In this document: positions 18,413 to 25,924 of the stretch, piece after piece
Numbering within the stretch: position 1 is the first letter of the stretch
Layout: each line of letters begins with the position of its first letter
NCBI GenBank assembly: GCA_027449865.1
Contig: DAIDKV010000082.1
Coordinates: forward strand, 1 to 64,000
Direction of reading: 5' to 3'
Length of the DNA: 64,000 nt
Origin: Planctomycetales bacterium
Lineage (GTDB): Bacteria; Planctomycetota; Planctomycetia; Isosphaerales; Isosphaeraceae
The notes under the pieces: generated by a model
Databases searched by the model: none
What the model saw: the letters and a program-made list of their open reading frames with translations, nothing else
Told to the model about the DNA's origin: nothing
Program-made: the position numbers and the translations under genes

Positions 18413-18940
18413 TCATGCATCGGCCTTGGGAGGATGCAGAGGGGATGGAGATGCTGGGCCGGATCGTCGATGACGGGCGCGGACAAGCGTCTGGGTACGG
18501 CCTTCCTGGACGACGCGATCGTCCTGATTCAGGATGCGACGATGCCAGGTGACCACGCCTCGGCGGCCATTCGCGGCGGGTTCGAGGGTCTCAACGCGGG
18601 AGAGGCCACGGATGGTGTCGCCAAAGAGGATCGGGTGATGGAATCGCCATTCGAGGATGCCGAGAAAGGCGAGGGTCTCCACACGAGGCGCCTGGCTCAT
18701 CAGGCCCGAGCCGACGGCCATTCCGAGCAAACCGTGAGCGACCGGCTGGCCGAATGGACCGCGCCCGGCAGCCTCGAAATCCACGTGAATGGGGTTGAAG
18801 TCGCCAGAGAGCCCAGCGAAGAGAGCGACATCCGCCGCGGTAATGGTTCGGCGAGGGCTCTCCCACTCGTCGCCCACAATCAGATCGTCGAACAACAGGC
18901 TCGACCAGGCATGCAAGGTCAAGATCCAGGCCCTCCCCAC
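18413..18940 (-). CDS. MaoC-like acyl dehydratase (R-specific enoyl-CoA hydratase type)
   Basis: A 175-residue single hot-dog-fold protein. The hydratase-2 motif is clear: ALFAGLSGDFNPIHVD contains the catalytic Asp-His pair, followed by the conserved FGQPVAHGLL. The family hydrates trans-2-enoyl-CoA to (R)-3-hydroxyacyl-CoA or dehydrates related acyl thioesters. The track start at 18940 is a GTG; a TTG a few codons later would use the GGGGAGG overlapping the track start, so the first residues are uncertain. The conserved domain begins at LLFDDLIVGDEW. It lies on the same strand as the SDR gene with about 170 bases between. The C-terminal tail (GPASPSPLHPP) is low complexity. No polyhydroxyalkanoate gene is nearby, so the pathway is unknown. 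Confidence 0.85.
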   Translation of the reverse strand: MGRAWILTLHAWSSLLFDDLIVGDEWESPRRTITAADVALFAGLSGDFNPIHVDFEAAGRGPFGQPVAHGLLGMAVGSGLMSQAPRVETLAFLGILEWRFHHPILFGDTIRGLSRVETLEPAANGRRGVVTWHRRILNQDDRVVQEGRTQTLVRARHRRSGPASPSPLHPPKADA

Positions 18941-19149
18941 AGACCAGCGATCCGCGGGTTACCCGGCCGCCGCGCCGGACTCGATCCGAGATCGGGGACA
19001 TTTTGACCTGGCTCCACACGTCGTCAAGCGGTTTTCCGGGTCCGAGTGATCGGAAATCCGGAGTCGGATGTCGATTTTTGTGGAGCGGAACCGAATTTGC
19101 TGGAGAGTGGAACCGCTTTCACGGATCGAGAAACGAGAGGAACACGGCG

Positions 19150-19803
19150 ATGACTCGGCCTTATCGTGTTGTGATCGCGGACGACGAGAAACCAGTCGCG
19201 GTCGGACTGCAAAACCAACTGGAATCGCTGGGCTATGACGTGGTGGCCGTTGTCCACGATGGCCAGCGTGCCATTGAGATGTGCCGGCGAACCCTTCCCG
19301 ACGCGGTGTTCATGGACATCGAGATGCCGGGCCTGGACGGGCTTTCGGCGGCCCGCCAGATTGCCGTCGATCCCGGGACGCCGGTCATAATCCTGACGGC
19401 CCATGGCCACCCCAACCTGATCGATCAGGCGGTGGAAGACGGTGTGATCTCTTACCTGCTCAAGCCGGCGACCAATCCCAGCCTCCATGCTGCCGTGCAG
19501 GTGGCGGTGGCTCGAGCGCGTGAGCTGAAGGCGCTTCAGGAGGATGTCGACGAGCTGAAGACGACCCTGCGGGAGCGGAAGCTGATCGAGCGAGCCAAGG
19601 GGATATTGATGTCGCGGCGCCACCTCAATGAAAGCGAGGCGTTCCGGCTGCTCCAGCGACAGAGTCAGGATCGTCGCATTCCGATGGCGAAGCTCGCCGA
19701 GTCCATTATCCAGACCGACGAATTGCTTGAAGCTCCCAACCAGGCCGGGGCGGCCGGTTTGCGGCCACTCCGCCGCCATTCCGACCTGCCGCACGGGGAG
19801 TAG
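19150..19803 (+). CDS. ANTAR-domain response regulator (AmiR/NasT-type)
   Basis: A 217-residue two-domain regulator. The receiver domain occupies residues 1 to about 120, with ADDEKP (acidic pair), VFMDIEMPGLDG (phosphoacceptor Asp), VIILTAHG (Thr) and YLLKPAT (Lys). A short helical linker leads to an ANTAR domain (about 140-200) containing LIERAKGILMSRRHLNESEAFRLLQ, the three-helix RNA-binding bundle that prevents transcription termination by stabilising leader hairpins. The start ATG at 19150 has GAGAGGAA eight bases upstream; the track start is 49 codons too early. A small BON-like gene and a histidine kinase follow on the same strand, so the kinase may phosphorylate this regulator. The RNA target is unknown. 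Confidence 0.92.
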   Translation: MTRPYRVVIADDEKPVAVGLQNQLESLGYDVVAVVHDGQRAIEMCRRTLPDAVFMDIEMPGLDGLSAARQIAVDPGTPVIILTAHGHPNLIDQAVEDGVISYLLKPATNPSLHAAVQVAVARARELKALQEDVDELKTTLRERKLIERAKGILMSRRHLNESEAFRLLQRQSQDRRIPMAKLAESIIQTDELLEAPNQAGAAGLRPLRRHSDLPHGE

Positions 19804-19815
19804 GGGTTTGACGCC

Positions 19816-19860
19816 GTGCTGGTCCCTCGGTATGATTTTTGATACTCGGAGGGACCGCAC
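19816..19860 (+). terminator. Long hairpin directly after the ANTAR regulator gene
   Basis: GTGC-T-GGTCCCTC pairs with GAGGGACC-GCAC, and an inner GTAT/ATAC pair continues the stem around an AT-rich loop (GATTTTTG). The element starts 12 bases after the stop codon. It would be a strong structure in RNA, but the downstream sequence (GGAACGGAAAGG) lacks a T-tract, so it may be a processing site, a regulatory hairpin or a Rho-independent terminator of atypical form. Confidence 0.55.
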
Positions 19861-20049
19861 GGAACGGAAAGGTCCATCGGGCCCTCCCCGGTTGGGTCGC
19901 AGTCTTTCTTCCGACGAATGAGACGGCCGGTCGGGTTCAAGGATGGTACGAGCCGGGCTCGATATCCAACAGGTCGCAACTATCCTCGACTCCCGCCCTC
20001 TCCCTCTCGCGTGATGGGCGGCCCCTCTCCAGGGACGCCGCCTCGACAG

Positions 20050-20061
20050 CCATGATCATGG
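20050..20061. promoter_or_regulatory. Perfect 12-bp palindrome before the small BON-like gene
   Basis: CCATGATCATGG is its own reverse complement and ends 12 bases before the ATG at 20074, abutting the ribosome-binding site GGGAG. It could be an operator or a translational control hairpin. A chance occurrence cannot be excluded. Confidence 0.3.
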
Positions 20062-20073
20062 TGGGAGACTGGC

Positions 20074-20334
20074 ATGCCGCTGTTTGAGACCGGGATCGAC
20101 GACCATCGGATCGGCACCCGTTTGGATCATCGGGAGCTGGCCGAGTTCATTGAGGGGCACATCAATCGGGTCGCCAGCGGGCGGATCCGCGACCTCCACG
20201 TCGTTTACTCCGACGAGAAGATCATCCTTCAGGGCCGCTCACGGACGTACCACGCGAAGCAACTGGCGCATCAGGCTGTCCTCGATCTGACCGACGGACA
20301 TCCCCTCCTCGCCAATCAGATTGTCGTTTCCTGA
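20074..20334 (+). CDS. Small BON-like protein, paralogue of the 63.1 kb gene
   Basis: An 86-residue protein without signal peptide or membrane helix. The order helix (LAEFIEGHINRVASGRI), strand (DLHVVYSDEKIILQG), then helix (HAKQLAHQAVLDL) and a final strand (NQIVVS) resembles a BON (OsmY/nodulation) fold, with the glycine at the end of the second strand. The segment HAKQLA followed by a helix and a terminal I-V-V/V strand also occurs in the small protein encoded at 63069-63296, so these are paralogues. GGTGGGAG lies ahead of the ATG. It sits between an ANTAR response regulator and a histidine kinase, on the same strand. A lipid- or ligand-binding role is usual for BON domains, but the function here is unknown. 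Confidence 0.75.
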   Translation: MPLFETGIDDHRIGTRLDHRELAEFIEGHINRVASGRIRDLHVVYSDEKIILQGRSRTYHAKQLAHQAVLDLTDGHPLLANQIVVS

Positions 20335-20448
20335 CTGTGGGGATCGAGCGGCGACCTTGCCCCGCGGTGGACGGCTTCCAGCCGACAAACGACCATGCGG
20401 AGGATTCCCCGGAACTCGATCGACCGCACGGAGCAGGGAAAACAGGCC

Positions 20449-21213
20449 ATGGATGTCCGATCCAGGGGGATACCGAGCACTGGGAGCCATCCGCTCCTGA
20501 TCGACCGAGGTGAGCTGCGCTCGGTGCTTTCGAACCTTAGCCACGAGCTCTGCCGGCCTCTCACCTCGCTGAAGGCCGGATTCGACCTCTTGCTCGGCGA
20601 ACCGGCGGCCACCTTCACGGCCGACCAGCGAAATCACATGCAGACCATGGTCTCGCTCTGCGATGATCTTCTCCGGCTGACTCGGAGCTACCTCGACTAC
20701 GCCGGGCTGGTGCAGGGATCGCGCCCGCTTTGCCTCGGACGCTTCACAATCGCCGCGATGATTCACGAGATCGGGCGTCAGTTCGGCTCGGCCGCCGCGG
20801 CTCGCCAGGTCCAATGGGAGGCCCGGGTCGAGGCTTCGCCCGATGCGGCGGTGGTCACCGATGCCTCACGCTGCCAGCAAATCCTGGGCAATCTTGTCAC
20901 AAATGCCCTCAAGTACACACCGACCGGGGGCCGGATCGAGGTGGTGGGACGTCTCGAGGGCGATTCCTGGTCCGTCACTGTCGCCGATTCAGGCCCGGGT
21001 ATCCCACCCGATGCCCTGGAGATGGTCTTCGAGCCCTTCTTCCGACTGGCCCGCGACGAGCATTCCGGGGTGGAAGGAAACGGCCTGGGGCTGGCGATCT
21101 GTCGCGAACTGGTCGCCCAGTTGCAAGGGTCGATCGCGCTGGCCTCGGTCGTCGGCCAGGGTACCTCCGCCACGGTCCGGTTCCCGATCGAGATCCAGAC
21201 GGTCGATACCTAG
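20449..21213 (+). CDS. Soluble sensor histidine kinase
   Basis: A kinase of about 254 residues (272 if the upstream ATG at 20395 is used; neither has a strong ribosome-binding site). There is no membrane segment and no recognisable sensor domain before the HisKA region SNLSHELCRPLTSLKAG, which holds the phosphoacceptor His. The ATPase domain has LGNLVTNALKY (N box), VADSGPGIP (G1), VFEPFF (F box) and GNGLGLAICRELV (G2). A cysteine replaces the more usual Arg/Leu after HEL in the H box. It is downstream of the ANTAR regulator and the small BON-like gene, so the three may form one phosphorelay locus. Signal input would have to come from a partner protein. Confidence 0.9.
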   Translation: MDVRSRGIPSTGSHPLLIDRGELRSVLSNLSHELCRPLTSLKAGFDLLLGEPAATFTADQRNHMQTMVSLCDDLLRLTRSYLDYAGLVQGSRPLCLGRFTIAAMIHEIGRQFGSAAAARQVQWEARVEASPDAAVVTDASRCQQILGNLVTNALKYTPTGGRIEVVGRLEGDSWSVTVADSGPGIPPDALEMVFEPFFRLARDEHSGVEGNGLGLAICRELVAQLQGSIALASVVGQGTSATVRFPIEIQTVDT

Positions 21214-21893
21214 CGAATCCGGAGCGCGGGGTCGACCGATCCCGGCGATCGAGGCGACCATCGAAGCGGACCTCGGTACCTCGAATGGTGGTCCAGATCG
21301 TCGTCGAGGCGAAGGCCGACCTGGTCGGAGTCTTCTTCCGTTCCGGGGGCAGTTTGTGGCGGGCCGAGAGTCCCCGTGCCCTCTTCCTCGTCGCGTAGCG
21401 GCGCGGCGGGGGTCATCTGGCCGGGGATTCGAGCGACCGGAGGCTTCCGGCGCGGCCGATTGTCCCGGCCAGCGGGGATGGTCCGGGCGCCGTCTTCCAG
21501 GTCGTCATGGGATCGACCGGATCGAGAGGCCGACCGAAGGTCATCGTCCAACCCGCGTTCGCGGAGGAGGTTGCGAGCGTCGTCGAGCCGGGCGGTCAGG
21601 TCGCCGTTGTCCTGCTCCTGCTGGACGAGGCGATCTTCCACCTCGCGGTTCTCACGACGGAGCTTCGCCAGGTCGCGCTTCATCTGGGCGTTCTCGTACT
21701 CCAGGTGCGAGACGCTGGTTTTCAACTGGCCGACAGTCGGTCCGCCCGCGATGAATGTGGGACGCCCGGCGCATCCGGAAAAGAGGGATGGCCCGATGAC
21801 GGCCAGCGAGGCGAGCAGCCCGGCGCGGATCGCCGTCCGCCCTGGTAGCGCCCGGGCGGCGGCTGGGTCGGGATTGAGGAGTCCGGGTGACAA
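21210..21893 (-). CDS. Coiled-coil lipoprotein of unknown function
   Basis: A 227-residue product beginning with a TTG codon in the track; no better start is visible. Residues about 20-41 form a signal peptide with a lipobox SLFSGC, so Cys41 would be lipidated and the protein anchored to a membrane. Residues about 50-115 (LKTSVSHLEYENAQMKRDL, then KLRRENREVEDRL) predict a coiled coil. The remainder is low-complexity, charged and proline-rich, with no recognisable domain. Its stop overlaps the 3' end of the convergent histidine kinase by four bases. It lies downstream of the LapA-domain gene on the same strand after 60 bases. I do not recognise a family. Confidence 0.7.
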   Translation of the reverse strand: MSPGLLNPDPAAARALPGRTAIRAGLLASLAVIGPSLFSGCAGRPTFIAGGPTVGQLKTSVSHLEYENAQMKRDLAKLRRENREVEDRLVQQEQDNGDLTARLDDARNLLRERGLDDDLRSASRSGRSHDDLEDGARTIPAGRDNRPRRKPPVARIPGQMTPAAPLRDEEEGTGTLGPPQTAPGTEEDSDQVGLRLDDDLDHHSRYRGPLRWSPRSPGSVDPALRIR

Positions 21894-21953
21894 GGTAGAA
21901 GGCCCCGATCGCGAAGTCTCAGGAGATGAGAAGTCAGTCCTCCTCTTTCATCG

Positions 21954-22331
21954 TCAATTCGACCAGTGAGGATTCGGAAACCCTTCCGTGGTTTTTGCGG
22001 CATAGTCCGGCGGTGGCAGGTCGTCGACGGGGTCGGCCGGATTGGGAGGGTCGTGAGGGGCGGGCGTGGATCGGAGCCGACGGATCGCCAGGACGATCGT
22101 GGTGGTGAGCAGGGTGAGCACGGATCCGACCACGGCACTCATCAGAATGACGATGCCGGTTGTACTGGTGAGCTGTCCCAGCCCGAACGGGAAGCGAACC
22201 GTCACCGGACTGTTGTTCGCCCAGATGAACCAGAGCATCAGGCCGAGCAGGACCGCCGTGCCGACCAGCCGGCGATAGACCCAGAAGTTTCGAATCAATG
22301 AGGGCCGGCGGCGCTTGTACTGGTAGGCCAT
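21954..22331 (-). CDS. LapA-domain (DUF1049) inner-membrane protein
   Basis: A 125-residue protein. Two hydrophobic segments (LVGTAVLLGLMLWFIWANN and TTGIVILMSAVVGSVLTLLTT) are separated by a short NSPVTVRFPFG loop, which is the arrangement of LapA-domain proteins; these take part in lipopolysaccharide assembly with LapB in enterobacteria. The N-terminus is strongly basic (YKRRRPSLIR) and the C-terminus is proline-rich and soluble. The ORF track starts 116 codons too early; the ATG at 22331 is preceded by GGAG at eight bases. It lies downstream of the prepilin peptidase gene (74-base gap) and upstream of the coiled-coil lipoprotein. A role in envelope biogenesis is plausible but inferred. Confidence 0.75.
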   Translation of the reverse strand: MAYQYKRRRPSLIRNFWVYRRLVGTAVLLGLMLWFIWANNSPVTVRFPFGLGQLTSTTGIVILMSAVVGSVLTLLTTTIVLAIRRLRSTPAPHDPPNPADPVDDLPPPDYAAKTTEGFPNPHWSN

Positions 22332-22405
22332 GGCAGGGGCTCCGACTCCAGGCGGGATGAGGGCCGGCGGCGCTTCGTCGCGGCCGATCGGCCGGGGATG
22401 GCTCG

Positions 22406-23368
22406 CTAATCCGGGATGTTCGTGACCCCCATTAGCCACCAGAATACCACATAGAGAGAATGGAAGAGTCCCGCGGCCCAACCTCTCCAGACGACCGGCC
22501 AGGCGAAGAGCAGGACCGCCGCCGCCATGCTGAGATAGGGCCCATAAGGGATTTCGCGATCGGCGCTGGATAATTGGGCGCCGGCGAGCCGTTTCCTGAG
22601 GTTGACCAACACTTTCCATGCCGCATGCGCCAGGCCGAAGAACGGGGCGAGGAAGAAGGTCAGGACGGCGGCCTGCCATCCCAGGAAGGCCCCGACCATC
22701 CCCATCAGCGTGACGTCGCCAAGCCCCATCGCCTCGCGGCCGAAGAGGAACCCGGCCGAGCCCCGGACGCCCTGCGTGAGCCCCGCGCCGACCGCCATCC
22801 CGACAAGTCCCGCCATCAGGCCCTGCCCGTGGGTCATCGAGCCTGGCGGGGGCATGTTCGAGGGCTCGGGCCGAACCGCCGGCCAGATCGTTCCCATCAG
22901 GACGCCGATGACCATCCCCGTCACCGTGATCTGATCGGGGATCAGCATCAGGTCGTAGTCAATGAACGTCGCGGCCACCAGCAAGGCGAGGAAGATCGAG
23001 TGATAGGCCGCGGCGATGAGCCGGTCGGTCGGGATCGCGTACCAGGGACCGCGTGGCACCGCCACGACGTCGATCAAAAAGGCCCCGAGGAAGAGCAGCC
23101 CGACCATCGCCTCGACCATCGGGTAGCGCGGCGAGATCCGGAGCCCGCAGCTTCGACACTCTCCCCGAAGGGCCAGCCAGCTCACGATCGGAATATTGTC
23201 CTGAGGCGCGATCGCCGACCAGCACCGGGGGCAATGTGATCCAGGCCAGATCACGCTCTTCTGCCAGGGAATTCGATAGATGCAGACGTTCAGGAAGCTG
23301 CCGACCACGGTGCCGATCAGGAAGAATCCGGCGCCCAGTGCCACCAGCATCGGCCATGCGGAGAGCAT
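22406..23368 (-). CDS. Prepilin peptidase / N-methyltransferase (A24 family)
   Basis: A 320-residue polytopic membrane protein. The N-terminal cytoplasmic loop has the two zinc Cys pairs CPRC and CRSC of the methyltransferase domain. The peptidase aspartates appear as DYDLMLIPD and as GLGDVTLMG (the GxGD motif). It would cleave the leader of type IV prepilins or type II secretion pseudopilins and methylate the new N-terminus. ATG 23368 has AAGGAGG six bases upstream and overlaps the aroK stop by one base (TGATG); the track begins at the in-frame GTG just before it. The gene is thus translationally coupled to aroK. No pilin genes are in the window. Confidence 0.93.
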   Translation of the reverse strand: MLSAWPMLVALGAGFFLIGTVVGSFLNVCIYRIPWQKSVIWPGSHCPRCWSAIAPQDNIPIVSWLALRGECRSCGLRISPRYPMVEAMVGLLFLGAFLIDVVAVPRGPWYAIPTDRLIAAAYHSIFLALLVAATFIDYDLMLIPDQITVTGMVIGVLMGTIWPAVRPEPSNMPPPGSMTHGQGLMAGLVGMAVGAGLTQGVRGSAGFLFGREAMGLGDVTLMGMVGAFLGWQAAVLTFFLAPFFGLAHAAWKVLVNLRKRLAGAQLSSADREIPYGPYLSMAAAVLLFAWPVVWRGWAAGLFHSLYVVFWWLMGVTNIPD

Positions 23369-23913
23369 CACGCCCCTCCTTCGTCGAACATCGGCCCGAG
23401 GGCCGCGATCACAGCCAGGGCGGCCTGTTCGGGCGTCTGGCCGCCGGTTGGGATGACCACGTCGGCGGCCTCGGCGTAAAGGGGCGACCGCGAGGCAAGT
23501 ACCTGCTCGATCTCGGCGAGGGTTCCGGCCGAGGTGAGCGCCGGCCGCCCCGCAAGACTGGTTGGATCGGCTTCAAGGCGGCGTGAGAGTTCCACGGGGT
23601 CGGCCGTCAACCAGGCGACGAAACCAAAATCGCGGAGGCGTCGCCGGTTGGACTCCCGAAGGATGGCCCCGCCGCCGGTCGCGAGAACAGCGCCCGGAAA
23701 GCCGTCGGTCAGTTCGGCGAGGGTTTGCTCCTCGCGGTCGCGGAACGAAGGCTCGCCCGACTCCGCGAAAAGGGCGCGGATCGACCGGCCCGATCGCGCC
23801 TCGATTTCGCGGTCGCTATCCACGAACGCTCGGCCGAGTCGCTCGGCGAGAATCCGACCCACGGTCGACTTTCCCGTTCCTCGGTATCCGATCAGAACGA
23901 TGCCCCGGCCCAT
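23368..23913 (-). CDS. aroK: Shikimate kinase
   Basis: A 181-residue P-loop kinase that phosphorylates shikimate at the 3-OH in aromatic amino acid synthesis. Walker A is GYRGTGKSTVG at residue about 9; DSDREIE supplies the substrate-binding Asp; FRDREEQTL and GGGAIL are the conserved shikimate-binding segments; RPAL marks the lid. The track's 46 extra residues read through the preceding aroE frame and are rejected: the ATG at 23913 overlaps the aroDE stop by one base (TGATG). It is therefore coupled to the two preceding steps of the same pathway, and its own stop overlaps the prepilin peptidase start. Confidence 0.95.
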   Translation of the reverse strand: MGRGIVLIGYRGTGKSTVGRILAERLGRAFVDSDREIEARSGRSIRALFAESGEPSFRDREEQTLAELTDGFPGAVLATGGGAILRESNRRRLRDFGFVAWLTADPVELSRRLEADPTSLAGRPALTSAGTLAEIEQVLASRSPLYAEAADVVIPTGGQTPEQAALAVIAALGPMFDEGGA

Positions 23914-25415
23914 CAGGCGTCCTTCAAGGGCGAGAGCCGCCGGCGGAGTGCTTCTCGCATGACATCGAGGGGCGCGTCCTGCCCGGTGTAGAGCTTGAAC
24001 TGGAGAGCGGCCTGGCGGACGAACATGTCCGTGCCGGAAAGACCCTTGCAACCGCGCTCGCGGGCCAGCTTCAGCAGCATTGTGTTCTCGGGATGATAAA
24101 TGGTGTCGAAGACAACCATGTTCGGACGGCTGAACGCGCCCGGCGGCATCGGCGTGTCGTCAACGTTGGGGTGCATCCCGACCGGAGTGCAATTGATGAT
24201 CACGTCGGTGACCGTACTGGACCGCGAGGACCAGGTGATCGCCCGAGCGCCAACCTCTTCGGCCAGCGAGGTGGCTCGCTCGTCGTGCCGGTTGGTGATG
24301 GTTACATTCGCGCCGCGGCGGACCATTCCGAAGGCAATCGACCGGGCAACGCCTCCGGCTCCCAGGATCATCACGTGCTTTTCATAGACGGGGCTCGTCG
24401 CCTCCTCGCTCGCCCGGCCGCCCATGGCGTCCTCGAGCGAATCCATCGCGGCCCGATAATCGGTGTTGTACCCGACTCGCTTGCCATCGGGCTCGATGAC
24501 GACGGTGTTGCAGGAGTTGGTCCGCTCGACGGCACCCTCCTTCTGCTGAAGGAGCGGGACGATGGCTTCCTTGTGCGGGATGGTCACACTGCATCCCCTG
24601 ATCCCCAGCCACTTCAACTCCTCGAAGAACGTGGCCAACTGTCCTTCGGGGACGAGAAAGGGAACCATGGCCTTGTTCAGGCCGAGGTGGGCGAAGGCGG
24701 CGTTGTGGATGGTCGGACTGAGGCTCTGCTCGATCGGGTCTCCCAGGACGCCAAAGATCTCGGTCGAGGCATTGATCCGATCGTACGCGAGGTCCTTTTT
24801 GAGGACGGAATACGGCTGCATTCCGGGAGCGAAGGTTCGCTCGGGGTTGAAGCCGGCGAAGGTAAAGGGAGCCCCGTATTTCGCCCCGAGAATCCGTGTA
24901 AAAACTCCGATCTCGCCCATCGCGATCGGGATCATCGGGACCTTGGAGACGGTCGCCAGGTGAAGGATTCGTGAGGCTTCGGCGAGGGTGGTGGCGTTGG
25001 CGGCAATCTTGACGATATCGGGGTCGAATTTCTCGCATTGCTCGGCGGTATCGCCGAGGTCTTGCGGGGTGCCCTTCATGTTGTGATAGCTGATGATCCG
25101 CTTCGTCTTGCCGAACCGCCGGATGCCGGCGGCGATGTCTACCTCGAGATCGACATAATCCACCCCAGCCACGATCGCCTCGCGGAGGAGCTGCTGCCGT
25201 TTCTCCTCCGGGCCGCGCCAGAGGCCGCCGTCGGCGCCTCGACGGATGGTAATGACCATCGGCGTCGGGCGTTCCTTGAGGATTCGCTTGAGGTCCGGCT
25301 CGTGTCGGAGGCAGTCGAGGCGGAGCTCGACCAGATCCACGCCGGCCTCCGCCGCCTCTTTCCATTCCTCGGCGAGCGACGAATGCCGGCCCCGCCCGAT
25401 CGTCACGCAGATCAT
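23913..25415 (-). CDS. aroDE: Bifunctional 3-dehydroquinate dehydratase (type I) / shikimate dehydrogenase
   Basis: A 500-residue fusion covering two successive shikimate-pathway steps. Residues 1 to about 215 are a type I dehydroquinase: VELRLDCL, the His in ISYHNM and the Schiff-base Lys in DIVKIAANA are present. Residues about 220-500 are shikimate dehydrogenase: IFGVLGDPIEQSLSP, GCSVTIPHKE (catalytic Lys), GYNTDYRAA (catalytic Asp) and the NADP loop ILGAGGVARS. The dehydroquinase-dehydrogenase order is that of plant enzymes and is also seen in planctomycetes and chlamydiae. The next gene, aroK, overlaps by one base, so three consecutive activities are made from one message. The start at 25415 lacks a strong ribosome-binding site, but the domain begins immediately. 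Confidence 0.95.
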   Translation of the reverse strand: MICVTIGRGRHSSLAEEWKEAAEAGVDLVELRLDCLRHEPDLKRILKERPTPMVITIRRGADGGLWRGPEEKRQQLLREAIVAGVDYVDLEVDIAAGIRRFGKTKRIISYHNMKGTPQDLGDTAEQCEKFDPDIVKIAANATTLAEASRILHLATVSKVPMIPIAMGEIGVFTRILGAKYGAPFTFAGFNPERTFAPGMQPYSVLKKDLAYDRINASTEIFGVLGDPIEQSLSPTIHNAAFAHLGLNKAMVPFLVPEGQLATFFEELKWLGIRGCSVTIPHKEAIVPLLQQKEGAVERTNSCNTVVIEPDGKRVGYNTDYRAAMDSLEDAMGGRASEEATSPVYEKHVMILGAGGVARSIAFGMVRRGANVTITNRHDERATSLAEEVGARAITWSSRSSTVTDVIINCTPVGMHPNVDDTPMPPGAFSRPNMVVFDTIYHPENTMLLKLARERGCKGLSGTDMFVRQAALQFKLYTGQDAPLDVMREALRRRLSPLKDA

Positions 25416-25569
25416 CGCCCGATACGCCCTGACAGGGCGCCCCCACTCAAGATCTCCCGATCCCGACGCCGGATCGGCCGCATCGCACCCGATCCCTGGA
25501 TTTTACGAGACCCGCATGGATCGATGAAAGGGGGAGGTGGGCCGAGTGTTCTTCCGCGATCGGACGCGG

Positions 25570-25917
25570 TCAGAGCGGCAGGTGGCAGACCACTCCTTCC
25601 CACTCCCCCTGACGGCTGCAAGAGATCAGGAGGAGGATTTCCTCGATCGCCTGGCCAACTGGGAAACGGCTTGCAATCACCCAGACACCCGGCATCCGTC
25701 GTGTGGCGGCGAGTCGCTCGTAGGCGAAATCGGGGATGGTGACCCGATCGTGGGTGAGGAGGATTCGACCCTCGGATGCGGCCCATTCCCGTACTTCGGG
25801 ATCGTCGTGGCCGATCAACCCGATATCCTGGACCCGGATGAGGTCTAGCTCCGGGACTTTCCTCAACAGTCCGCGTACGATCTCGCCATTGAAATTCTCG
25901 TCGGCGGCCAACCGCAT
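25570..25917 (-). CDS. DUF5615 PIN-like protein (putative toxin)
   Basis: A 115-residue protein starting MRLAADENFNGEIVRGL, the characteristic opening of DUF5615 PIN-like proteins, with acidic residues ADEN, a second acidic cluster in GHDDPEVREWA and LTHDR, matching the nuclease-like active-site pattern. The family is paired with DUF433 proteins and is regarded as a VapC-like toxin. The start at 25917 lies seven bases after the stop of the DUF433 gene; the track's 34 extra residues overlap that gene and are rejected. RNase activity is inferred from family, not from this sequence. Confidence 0.85.
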   Translation of the reverse strand: MRLAADENFNGEIVRGLLRKVPELDLIRVQDIGLIGHDDPEVREWAASEGRILLTHDRVTIPDFAYERLAATRRMPGVWVIASRFPVGQAIEEILLLISCSRQGEWEGVVCHLPL

Positions 25918-25924
25918 GATGGCC

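Noticed and set aside
19804-20073. Tandem ANTAR-type target hairpins after the regulator gene
   Set aside because: Only one long hairpin is present and its loop does not match the small-loop tandem pattern, so the specific claim was not made.
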